A stretch of DNA of 64,000 nt from JANYGA01 sp031420415 (GTDB lineage Bacteria; Vulcanimicrobiota; Vulcanimicrobiia; Vulcanimicrobiales; Vulcanimicrobiaceae): contig JANOMT010000032.1 in NCBI GenBank assembly GCA_031420415.1, forward strand, positions 1-64,000, written 5' to 3'. Positions 9,297 through 17,364 of this stretch are shown here, piece after piece. Each line of letters starts with the position of its first letter. Position 1 is the stretch's first letter. The notes beneath the pieces were generated by a model. That model was given only the letters and a program-made list of their open reading frames with translations, was not told the origin of the DNA and did not search any database. Position numbers and translations under genes: made by a program.

Positions 9297-12200
9297 GTGA
9301 CGAACATTCAACACGTTGTTCGCGGCATTCGGGGGGCTTTGCATCCTCGAATCCTCGCCTTGTTCGCATTATTTGCCTTCCTCGTGTCGTTCGCGGCACC
9401 GACGTTTGCCGCCGGTGGACAGACCGGCCAAATCTCTGGAACCGTCGTTGATGTGACGACGCGCGCCGCCGTCGTCGGGGCGCGCATCGGACTCGCATCG
9501 CCGTCCGGCTCGTATTCCGCAACGACCGATGGTGAGGGCCGCTTTACGATCAACGGCATCTCCGTCGATACGTACACGCTGACGATCGAACGCCAGGGCT
9601 ACGCTACGCAGCAATCTGCGGGCGTCACGATCACCGGCGACCAGACGCTCAATCTGGGTAGCCTTACGATTTCGAAACAGCTCAAAACGATCGGCTCGAC
9701 GCGAGCGCGTGGAGCCGCGAGTGCCTTCCAGCCCAATCAGACGACCGACTCGTATACGATCAGCGGTGCCCGTCAACAAGAAGCGCTTGGAAAAGCGGCA
9801 AATTTCGATGAAAATGCGCTGATTTTATCGGTGCCTGGCGCATCGACGACGGCGGCGGGTCGCGTGACGATTCGCGGCGGCCTCTCGAACGAAGTCGGCT
9901 ACCAACTCGATGGCGTGCCCTTCACCGAGCCGTTCTTTTCGCAACCCGGCGGTAGCCGCAACGGTGGTAGCACCAACACGTTCAACGGACTGGGCTCGTT
10001 GCAGGTCGTTGAGGGCGCGGGTGACGCGACACAAGGGAACATCGGCTCCGGCGTCGTGAACATCGTGCCCAAGCGCGGGACGTATCCGGGCACCGGCCTC
10101 TTTGACGCCGAGCTCGGAACGCCGGGCTTCAACCATCAGATCGCCGTCGACTTCGGCTTTGCGACGCGCTCGGGTAATATCTCGAACTACCTTTCATATG
10201 CGGGCCAGCGCTACTCTCCGTACTATGGTTATCAGAACCAAGACCCAGCGAATTCGGGCAACTACTTCAACACGAGCCTGCGCGCCCTCGACGATATTAT
10301 CGACAATTTTGTCTTTAAATTTGGCAAGAATAACCGACAGTCGCTGCAAGCGCTCTACAATACCAAGAACATTCAGGACTTCGGCCAACGCGGCGGCCTC
10401 ACTGGCCGCAACTACTACCTCTACGATCCCTACGTGCTCAACCACGGCGCGTTCGGTAACCCGTTTGCGGGTCTGCTCAATCCTAGCGACGACGGCACGG
10501 CCGCGTTCGCCCAGTATACCGGGAAGACGCCGTACGCGCTCGATCCGAGGCAGATTCCGAGTGCCATCGTCGTTTTGGCGAATCCGCTCCAATCGCTGAA
10601 ATTCGAATACGACAACGCGCTCGACGACAAGACGTTCCTCGCGGTTCGTTACTACAATTTCAGCGCGTTTAATAGCTCGAACACGACCGTCGATTCGAAT
10701 GCCAATTCGAGCGTGAGCAACACCGGCGGGCAGCGCGTCGGCCAGAGTTTCGAACTGACGCACAGCTTCGGGCCGCATACGGTTACGTTGCAGGGCCAGC
10801 TCGAAAATCAGAAGCCGATCTGGAACGATTACGCGCCGCTCGAGTCTCTCGGCATCCTCGGCGTGAACGGTACGCAACTCAACGACTTCCTGCCGGCGGC
10901 ATACAATGCCAACGCGACGGGTGCCGATGCAGGCGTCGACGGCTGGGTGTATTCGCACATCGGTTATACGCGCATCCCGGTCGTCGGAATCAACTACAAC
11001 AAGGCCGATTTCCAGGTGCTTGGCGCGGGTCTGCGCGATCAGTGGGCGATCAACGACAAGATCAAGCTCGACTATGGCGTGCGCGTCGATCATGCGAACT
11101 ATAAGTTTGGTTCGAATACGGCGCTCAATCCCGACATCGGCAACTTTTCCGATGTCGATCCGTCGTTCTTACGCAAAGAAGTGCTGCAGCCGACGGTCAT
11201 CGAGCCGCGCTTCGCGTTGTCGCTCCAGCCGACGCGCAACGACGCCGTGCGGTTTGGCTACGGCCGTTCGGTCGAGTTTCTCAACGCGCAGGACGCGGGA
11301 ACGCCTGGCGGCATTTACGGCGGCGAAGCGCTCGCCGGTGTTCCGGTAACGCCGGGAACCAATACGGGCGACCCCAAATCGTGGACGTGCGGCTCGGGGC
11401 TCAATAGCGCGCGTCTGTTGCCTAGCGGCGCCAATGCGTCGGGTAAGGGCGGCGGATACTTCCGTTGCGCCAACTACCTGCAGCAAATGTACTGGGCGTA
11501 CGATCAGAACTTCGATGCACCGGATATCGGTAATGGAACGTCCCCGACCTACGACAATTACGATGCGTCGTATTCTCATCAGTTCAAGAGCGGCTTCGCG
11601 TTGCGGACGACGGGATTTTACCGTCGCGCGAGTGGCTTGCCCAGTTTCTTCGTGCTCGCGCAGAAGAACGATCCGGCGACCGGCCAGATTCTCTACCAGG
11701 TCTTTTCGGTCAACAACAATGCGATCAACAAAACGACTGGCGTCGAGTTTAATCTGACGACCCCCGAGCGACCGGTGGGCTTCTCGGGCTTCCTCAGCGC
11801 GACGTACCAAAACGCGATCTCGAGCGTGCCGCCACTGCTTCCCGGTGAAGATGCGCTCCCACTGATTACGACCCAGTCGTTCCAACTCGGCAACACCTAT
11901 CGCGCGGGCTTCTTATCGCCGTTCGTTGTGTCGGTCGGCGGCACGTATCGTTCGAAAGGCGGCCTCAAAGTGACGCCGACCGTGCAGTTCGATGCGGGCT
12001 ATCCGACGGGCGTCGGCAAGTTGATCGCTTACAACGGCTTCGTCAACGGTCAGGCCGTGAACGTTCTGCAAAGCAACCTCGGCGGGTCGGCACCGACGGC
12101 GGCGGGTTATAACGGGTCGACGGGTCAAGGGGTCGCGACGCAGTACGTCGATCCGGCATATCCCGGGAGCATCATCAAGCCGAATATCGCGGCGACGCGC

Positions 12201-12554
12201 GGAACGGCCGAAGGTCCCAGCGCCGGCGCGCAACTGACCAGACCGTCGGCGCTCGCGAACCTCACCGTGGAGTACACGATCGCGAAACACAGCACGATCG
12301 GCGTCGTGGTAAAGAACTTGTTCGGCAACGTCTACTACGGCAACACGCCGCAGTCGAACACGTACTACCAGCCAGTGACCACCGGCGTCGCCGGTCCGGC
12401 CACGGGCTATCCGCTTCAAGCGAACCCCGCGCAGACGAGTTACGCGAATCACGGCTTCGTGCAATTACCGACGAGCTCGTTCGGCAATCAAGCGAATCTG
12501 CTGCTTCCGAACGCTCCGACCACTTACCGCCTCTACTACCAGCTCGGTTTGTAG
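9297..12554 (+). CDS. TonB-dependent receptor 1 with carboxypeptidase-like N-domain
   Basis: A 1085-aa outer-membrane TonB-dependent transporter. It has a signal peptide (hydrophobic ILALFALFAFLVSFAAP ending near TFAA, residue ~40), a carboxypeptidase-regulatory-like beta-sandwich (ISGTVVDVTTRAAVVGARI..., ~45-120), then a plug with VTIRGGLSNEVGYQLDGVP. A long barrel ends in the hydrophobic C-terminus YYQLGL. The start is GTG 9297, preceded closely by GGAG. It shares the linker LKTIGSTRARG with the two other receptors in the window but is the most divergent of the three. The substrate is unknown; a lipoprotein gene follows 12 bp later and is probably in the same operon. Confidence 0.9.
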   Translation: MTNIQHVVRGIRGALHPRILALFALFAFLVSFAAPTFAAGGQTGQISGTVVDVTTRAAVVGARIGLASPSGSYSATTDGEGRFTINGISVDTYTLTIERQGYATQQSAGVTITGDQTLNLGSLTISKQLKTIGSTRARGAASAFQPNQTTDSYTISGARQQEALGKAANFDENALILSVPGASTTAAGRVTIRGGLSNEVGYQLDGVPFTEPFFSQPGGSRNGGSTNTFNGLGSLQVVEGAGDATQGNIGSGVVNIVPKRGTYPGTGLFDAELGTPGFNHQIAVDFGFATRSGNISNYLSYAGQRYSPYYGYQNQDPANSGNYFNTSLRALDDIIDNFVFKFGKNNRQSLQALYNTKNIQDFGQRGGLTGRNYYLYDPYVLNHGAFGNPFAGLLNPSDDGTAAFAQYTGKTPYALDPRQIPSAIVVLANPLQSLKFEYDNALDDKTFLAVRYYNFSAFNSSNTTVDSNANSSVSNTGGQRVGQSFELTHSFGPHTVTLQGQLENQKPIWNDYAPLESLGILGVNGTQLNDFLPAAYNANATGADAGVDGWVYSHIGYTRIPVVGINYNKADFQVLGAGLRDQWAINDKIKLDYGVRVDHANYKFGSNTALNPDIGNFSDVDPSFLRKEVLQPTVIEPRFALSLQPTRNDAVRFGYGRSVEFLNAQDAGTPGGIYGGEALAGVPVTPGTNTGDPKSWTCGSGLNSARLLPSGANASGKGGGYFRCANYLQQMYWAYDQNFDAPDIGNGTSPTYDNYDASYSHQFKSGFALRTTGFYRRASGLPSFFVLAQKNDPATGQILYQVFSVNNNAINKTTGVEFNLTTPERPVGFSGFLSATYQNAISSVPPLLPGEDALPLITTQSFQLGNTYRAGFLSPFVVSVGGTYRSKGGLKVTPTVQFDAGYPTGVGKLIAYNGFVNGQAVNVLQSNLGGSAPTAAGYNGSTGQGVATQYVDPAYPGSIIKPNIAATRGTAEGPSAGAQLTRPSALANLTVEYTIAKHSTIGVVVKNLFGNVYYGNTPQSNTYYQPVTTGVAGPATGYPLQANPAQTSYANHGFVQLPTSSFGNQANLLLPNAPTTYRLYYQLGL

Positions 12555-12566
12555 GTGCGATCCAAC

Positions 12567-13775
12567 ATGGTGAATGACGTGATGAAATTCCGTAACCTCG
12601 TCGTGCCCGCCGTCGCGCTCGTCGCGATCGCCGGGTGCGCCGGGAACGCCGTATCCCCGCCGGGAGCCACGACCGTGGTGAGTCCGTCGTCGGCCAAGGC
12701 GCAACTTGCCGTCGGAACGGCGAATCTCTTCGGAACGAGCATGGGCATGAACGTCGTCGCGACGATGCGCACGCCCTCGGGCAGTTCGGTCCTCCTCTCG
12801 ACGCCGACGCTCACGGGGCCATTCGCGCTTCCGGCGGCACCGGGGACCAAGACGAGTACCGGTGCGACGATCGCCGACGGGCCGAGTGCGAGCGAGATCG
12901 CGACCGGCGGCGTCATCAGCGGTACGCCGCAGGTCACGCCGGGAACGCCGTCGTCACAGATTGCAGCGACCACATTCGGCATCCGTGGTGGCCTCTTCGC
13001 CAACGGCTTCATTCCCGCGAACGCCGACAACCTCGGCGTCGCGCGCGTGACGCCGTATTCGCAACCGCTATACGCCCAGGCCGACGCGAACGCGTTCGTG
13101 CCGCTGGGCGGCCCGCCGGCGTTCGATCCCAATGGCAATGGCGAGGGCACGCGCGATGGCACCTTCGATCCGAGCGTCCTCGGTGTGTACGAGGGGCTCA
13201 ACATCTTCGCGGGCGTGGCCCCGAAGACGGGCGCTTACGCTTTGAACGTCGTGATCCCATCGAATGCGGGCAACACGACGATCTCCGCATCGGCGAACCT
13301 GCCGGCGATCGTGGCGCTCGCCACGGTAACGGCACCGACGTTCGTGCCCGACGGGAACGGCGGCGGGTCGTTTGCGGTGTCGCTCCCCACGGGTGTGACG
13401 GATGCTCTCGTTTCGGTGACCGACACCGGTGCCGCGGACGGTCAGCCGAACTGCCACCTCGGCAATCCAGGCAAGGCATATTACACGATTCACGCCACCG
13501 CATCGGGCACCGTAACGTTACCCAAAAACGACGGTCCGCGCACCGCAACGTCGCCGTTCACGACGACGCCAACGATCTGCACGGCCGCTCAAAATAGCGC
13601 CGTCGGGAACACGTCGGGCGGCGATATGCTCACGGTGCAACTGATCGGCGCCGACTACCCCCTCTATGCCTCGAACTACCTCTTCAATCTCACGAGTCAG
13701 CTTCCGGCGATCGTAGGACCGAACGGCACGGACGACATCACGGTCTCCGCGCTCGCGGCGCAAACCTCGAGCTAA
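12567..13775 (+). CDS. predicted lipoprotein, unknown function
   Basis: A 402-aa protein with a lipoprotein signal: hydrophobic LVVPAVALVAIAGC with the lipid-attachment cysteine at C24, followed by a low-complexity Ala/Ser/Thr/Pro stretch. The rest is rich in T, A, G and P and looks like extracytoplasmic beta-structure; two cysteines lie in the C-terminal part (PNCHLGN, TPTICTAAQN) and may form a disulfide. I recognise no family. ATG 12567 is chosen because AGGTG lies 9 bp upstream; GTG 12555 and ATG 12582 are alternatives. Its position 12 bp after TonB receptor 1 suggests a partner in the same uptake or surface system, by analogy with receptor-lipoprotein pairs. Confidence 0.7.
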   Translation: MVNDVMKFRNLVVPAVALVAIAGCAGNAVSPPGATTVVSPSSAKAQLAVGTANLFGTSMGMNVVATMRTPSGSSVLLSTPTLTGPFALPAAPGTKTSTGATIADGPSASEIATGGVISGTPQVTPGTPSSQIAATTFGIRGGLFANGFIPANADNLGVARVTPYSQPLYAQADANAFVPLGGPPAFDPNGNGEGTRDGTFDPSVLGVYEGLNIFAGVAPKTGAYALNVVIPSNAGNTTISASANLPAIVALATVTAPTFVPDGNGGGSFAVSLPTGVTDALVSVTDTGAADGQPNCHLGNPGKAYYTIHATASGTVTLPKNDGPRTATSPFTTTPTICTAAQNSAVGNTSGGDMLTVQLIGADYPLYASNYLFNLTSQLPAIVGPNGTDDITVSALAAQTSS

Positions 13776-13800
13776 ACCCAAGTCAGACGAATCGATGCGC

Positions 13801-13830
13801 GAGGGCGCTCCGTTATGGGGCGCTCTCTTT
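13801..13830 (+). terminator. probable terminator after the lipoprotein gene
   Basis: An 11-bp stem with two G-U pairs (GAGGGCGCTCC against GGGGCGCTCTC), a 5-base loop GTTAT and then a short TTT. It lies 25 bp after the lipoprotein stop codon and 85 bp before the thiolase start. The T-run is short, so strength is uncertain. Confidence 0.5.
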
Positions 13831-13915
13831 GCGTCGAGGGTCCGCTTCGGCATATCCGGAATCAAACTCAGAGCGCGTCGACCGCGAATGCGCCACGCCA
13901 TCTAAAGGAGTCGCC

Positions 13916-15253
13916 ATGAAGTCCAAAACCGTCGTCATCAGCACCGCTCGCACGCCCTTTGGGAAGCTCGGGGGAGCGCTCGCATCGCTTTCGGCAACGA
14001 CGCTTGGAGGCGAGGCGATTCGCGCGGCGGTGGAGCGGTCGAAGATCGATCCTTCGGAGATCGAACACGTCATAATGGGCAACGTCGTGCAGGCGGGAGT
14101 CGGGCAGGCTCCGGCGCGGCAGGCAATGTTCAAGGCGGGGCTTGCGAAGACGACGACCTTCGAGACGATCAATAAAGTCTGTGCGTCGGGGCTCGTTGCC
14201 GTCGCGCAGGCGGCGCGACTGATCAATGCCGATGAGAAGAAGGTCGCCGTCGCGGGCGGTATGGAGTCGATGTCCAACGGGCCCTATGCGATGCTCAACG
14301 CACGTTTCGGCTATCGTTTTGGCGATGGGGCGCTCGTCGATTTGATGAATTACGACGCGCTCGTGGATCCGTTTTCGGGATTGACGATGGCGCAGTCGCA
14401 GACCCGCGTGAATGCCGATCTCGGCATCACACGCGACGTGCAAGATGAATTTGCGGCGATCTCGCACCAGCGTGCGGCCGCATCGCAACGCGACGGCGCG
14501 CTCGCGCATGAAATCGTGCCGCTCCGCGTGGCGACGAAAGCGAAGGGGAAGCTCGTCGTCGATGCGTTGCCGGCACCCGCAGTCGCGCGCGTTCCCGTAG
14601 CCACGGGCGCGAACGGCGCGGCATCCAAACTCTTTCACGCGCCGCCTGAAAATATGCAGGCGCAACTCGCGCGCTACAACGCGTACGTGACGGGCGATGT
14701 TCCCTCGACGCTCGTCGATGCCGACGAGCCCGTGCGGCCCGACACGACGCTCGCGGGTCTTGCGAAGCTCGCGCCACTTGAAAAAGATGGCACGGTGACC
14801 GCGGGTAATGCGCCCGGCGTCAACGACGGGGCGGCGGCACTCGTGCTCGCGAGCGAAGAGTATGCGAAGGCGCATGGCTATGAAGCACTCGCGACGATCG
14901 TCGATCATGCCGATGCGTCGTGGGATCCGGCGTATCTCGCGCTCACGCCCGCGATGGCCGCGCAGATCGTGCTCGATCGCAACGGGCTCAAAGCGAGCGA
15001 CATCGCGATCTGGGAGGTCAACGAAGCTTTCGCGGCCGTCGCTTGGAGTACGGCGAATCTGCTCGGGCTCGATCCGCGCGTGCTCAACCTGCAGGGTGGC
15101 GCGGTCGCCTTCGGTCATCCCGTCGGTGCCTCGGGCGCGCGTATCGTCGGGTCGGTCGTGCACCAACTGCGCAAACGCGGCGGCGGTTGGGGAATCGCTG
15201 CGATCTGTAGCGGCGGCGGTCAGGGCGACGCGCTCCTCATCAAAGTTGGTTAA
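13916..15253 (+). CDS. thiolase (acetyl-CoA C-acetyltransferase type)
   Basis: Condenses two acetyl-CoA or cleaves 3-ketoacyl-CoA. The nucleophile is C89 (NKVCASG); H401 (FGHPVGASG) and C431 (ICSGGGQGDA) complete the active site. ATG 13916 follows AAAGGAG at 6-bp spacing and the protein starts KSKTVVISTARTPFG as expected. At 445 aa it is about 50 residues longer than typical thiolases. The extra stretch lies around residues 215-270 (PAPAVARVPVATGANGAASK... before the conserved DEPVRPDTTL). It is first of a three-gene operon with 3-hydroxyacyl-CoA dehydrogenase and acyl-CoA dehydrogenase, fitting short-chain beta-oxidation or its reversal. Confidence 0.92.
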   Translation: MKSKTVVISTARTPFGKLGGALASLSATTLGGEAIRAAVERSKIDPSEIEHVIMGNVVQAGVGQAPARQAMFKAGLAKTTTFETINKVCASGLVAVAQAARLINADEKKVAVAGGMESMSNGPYAMLNARFGYRFGDGALVDLMNYDALVDPFSGLTMAQSQTRVNADLGITRDVQDEFAAISHQRAAASQRDGALAHEIVPLRVATKAKGKLVVDALPAPAVARVPVATGANGAASKLFHAPPENMQAQLARYNAYVTGDVPSTLVDADEPVRPDTTLAGLAKLAPLEKDGTVTAGNAPGVNDGAAALVLASEEYAKAHGYEALATIVDHADASWDPAYLALTPAMAAQIVLDRNGLKASDIAIWEVNEAFAAVAWSTANLLGLDPRVLNLQGGAVAFGHPVGASGARIVGSVVHQLRKRGGGWGIAAICSGGGQGDALLIKVG

Positions 15254-15256
15254 GTA

Positions 15257-16156
15257 ATGAAGCTTCTCGTCATCGGCGCGGGACAGATGGGTGGCGGCAT
15301 CGCGCAGGTCGCCGCGGCCGCCGGTGACGAGGTGACGCTTTTCGATCGCGACCTCGCCCTCGTCGAGCGCGGCATCGCGACGATGCGCAAGAACCTCGAT
15401 CGGAGCATCGAGAAAGCGCGCATCACCGCAGCCGATCGTGATGCGACGCTCGCGCGCATCGTCCCGGCGACGGCGTGGGCGCACTTCGATGTAGACGTCG
15501 CGATCGAAGCGGCAACCGAGAACGAAGCGCTCAAGCGCGAGATCTTCGCGAAGCTCGATGCGAATACGCCTGCGAGCGCGATCCTTGCGAGCAACACGTC
15601 GTCGATCTCGATCACGAAGCTCGCAGCGGCGACGTCGCGTCCGGAGCGCGTCATCGGCATGCATTATATGAATCCCGTCCCGGTCATGGCGCTCGTCGAG
15701 ATCATTCGCGGGATCGCGACTTCGCAGTCCACGTACGAGACCGTTCGCGATCTCGCGATCCGTCACGGGAAGACGCCCGTCGAAGTGCGGAATTATCCGG
15801 GTTTTGCGAGCAATCGCATCTTGTGTCCGATGCTCAACGAAGGGATCTTCGCGCTCTTCGAAGGCGTCGGCACGGTCGAGGCGATCGATACGGTCATGAA
15901 GCTCGGCATGAACCATCCGATGGGCCCGCTCGAGCTCGCCGATTTTATCGGTCTCGATACGCTCGCATCGATTCTCGACGTGTTGCGCGAGGGGCTCGGC
16001 GATCCGAAATATCGCGCGTGTCCGCTGCTACGCGAGTACGTCGCGGCAGGCTGGCTCGGTCGTAAGAGCGGCCTCGGGTTTTACGATTGGCGTGGCGGGA
16101 CGCGCGCGCCGCGTTCCGATCTCGGCCCGAGCGGCGTTCCGGCGTTTGCGTCGTGA
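15257..16156 (+). CDS. 3-hydroxybutyryl-CoA dehydrogenase
   Basis: NAD-dependent oxidation of 3-hydroxyacyl-CoA to 3-ketoacyl-CoA, or the reverse. The Rossmann motif GAGQMGGG is at residues 7-14. ASNTSSISIT, the catalytic-histidine motif HYMNPVPVMALVEII, and NHPMGPLELADFIGLDT are all present. At 299 aa it has the single-function length. It starts 3 bp after the thiolase and overlaps the acyl-CoA dehydrogenase start (GTGA). It acts with its neighbours in fatty-acyl or butyryl-CoA metabolism. Confidence 0.93.
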   Translation: MKLLVIGAGQMGGGIAQVAAAAGDEVTLFDRDLALVERGIATMRKNLDRSIEKARITAADRDATLARIVPATAWAHFDVDVAIEAATENEALKREIFAKLDANTPASAILASNTSSISITKLAAATSRPERVIGMHYMNPVPVMALVEIIRGIATSQSTYETVRDLAIRHGKTPVEVRNYPGFASNRILCPMLNEGIFALFEGVGTVEAIDTVMKLGMNHPMGPLELADFIGLDTLASILDVLREGLGDPKYRACPLLREYVAAGWLGRKSGLGFYDWRGGTRAPRSDLGPSGVPAFAS

Positions 16157-17316
16157 TCGAGCGCATGGCCGCGGGGCTCTTCGACGTCACCTCTGATCAG
16201 CGCGAGATCGGCAATCTCGCCCGCGAGATCGCGCAGCGCGAGATCGCGCCGCACATTGCGGCATGGGATAAAGCGCACTATTTCCCGCGCGAACTCTACA
16301 CGAAGCTCGATGCCGCGGGGCTCATGGGGATCGTCGTCCCCGAGCGCTACGGTGGCGCGGGTGCGGACTACGTGTCGTATGCGCTCGCGATCGAAGAACT
16401 CGCCCGCGTCGATGCGGGCACGGCCGTAACGCTTTCGGTCCACGCGATGATCACGTCGGCGATCAATCGGCTCGGAACGGACGAACAGAAAGAACGGTAT
16501 CTCCCGCGACTCGCTACGGGCGACGTGATTGCCGGGTTCGGACTGACGGAGCCGGGGGCGGGATCCGATGCGGCGGCGCTCACGAGTACGGCGCGTCGCG
16601 ACGGCGACTCGTACGTTCTATCGGGACGCAAACAATGGTGCACGAACGGTAGCTATGCGGGCGTGACCATGGGGATGTTTCGTACGGGTGCCTCTGGATC
16701 CAAAGGCGTCTCGGCGTTTTTGATCGAGCGCGATACGCCGGGATATATCGTCGAGAAAGTGACCGAAAAACTCGGCATCCACACGAGCAACACGTGCGAT
16801 ATCGTTTTCGAAAACGTGCGCGTGCCCCATTCGGCGATGCTGGGAGAGGAAGGCACGGGATTTTCGATGGCCCTCTCTGCCCTCACCGCCGGACGGATCG
16901 GAATCGCGGCGCAAGCGACCGGCATCCTCGCGGCGTGTCTCGATGCATCGGTCACCTTCGCGCGCGATCGCGAAGCGTTCGGGAAACCGATCGCCGCATT
17001 CGAAGCGATTTCGTTCAAGATCGCACAGATGGCGACCGATCTCGACGCGGCTCGGCTGCTCGTGTATCGCGCGGCGTCGCTCTGCGATCGCGGCTTACCC
17101 TTCGCGATCGAAGCGAGTAAGGCGAAGCTCTTCGCATCGACGGCCGCGCGCAAACATGCGGCCGAAGCGGTCCAGATTCACGGCGGATATGGGTACACGA
17201 CCGAATTTCCCGTCGAACGGTATTACCGCGATGCGAAGATCACGGAGATCTACGAAGGTACGAGCGAGATCCAACAACTCATCATCGCCCGGTCGTTGCT
17301 CGGTCGCTTCGACTAG
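16153..17316 (+). CDS. acyl-CoA dehydrogenase
   Basis: A FAD enzyme that introduces the 2,3-double bond into (short-chain) acyl-CoA and passes electrons to ETF. The family signatures GFGLTEPGAGSDAAAL and QIHGGYGYTTEFPVERYYRD are present, and the catalytic base is E368 in IYEGTSEIQQL. GTG 16153 overlaps the upstream stop codon (GTGA) and gives 387 aa; ATG 16165 is an alternative. Completing a cycle would need an enoyl-CoA hydratase and ETF, neither of which is in the window. Confidence 0.93.
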   Translation: MIERMAAGLFDVTSDQREIGNLAREIAQREIAPHIAAWDKAHYFPRELYTKLDAAGLMGIVVPERYGGAGADYVSYALAIEELARVDAGTAVTLSVHAMITSAINRLGTDEQKERYLPRLATGDVIAGFGLTEPGAGSDAAALTSTARRDGDSYVLSGRKQWCTNGSYAGVTMGMFRTGASGSKGVSAFLIERDTPGYIVEKVTEKLGIHTSNTCDIVFENVRVPHSAMLGEEGTGFSMALSALTAGRIGIAAQATGILAACLDASVTFARDREAFGKPIAAFEAISFKIAQMATDLDAARLLVYRAASLCDRGLPFAIEASKAKLFASTAARKHAAEAVQIHGGYGYTTEFPVERYYRDAKITEIYEGTSEIQQLIIARSLLGRFD

Positions 17317-17364
17317 CGCACCCGCACTCGAAGATTGCGCGCCTGTCGGCGCGAATCGCGCGAT

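Noticed and set aside
13868..15916. A 682-aa open frame on the minus strand opposite the thiolase and hydroxyacyl-CoA dehydrogenase genes
   Set aside because: It is rich in Arg/Asp/His with no recognisable motif and lies entirely antisense to two well-supported enzymes; long antisense frames are expected at this GC content.
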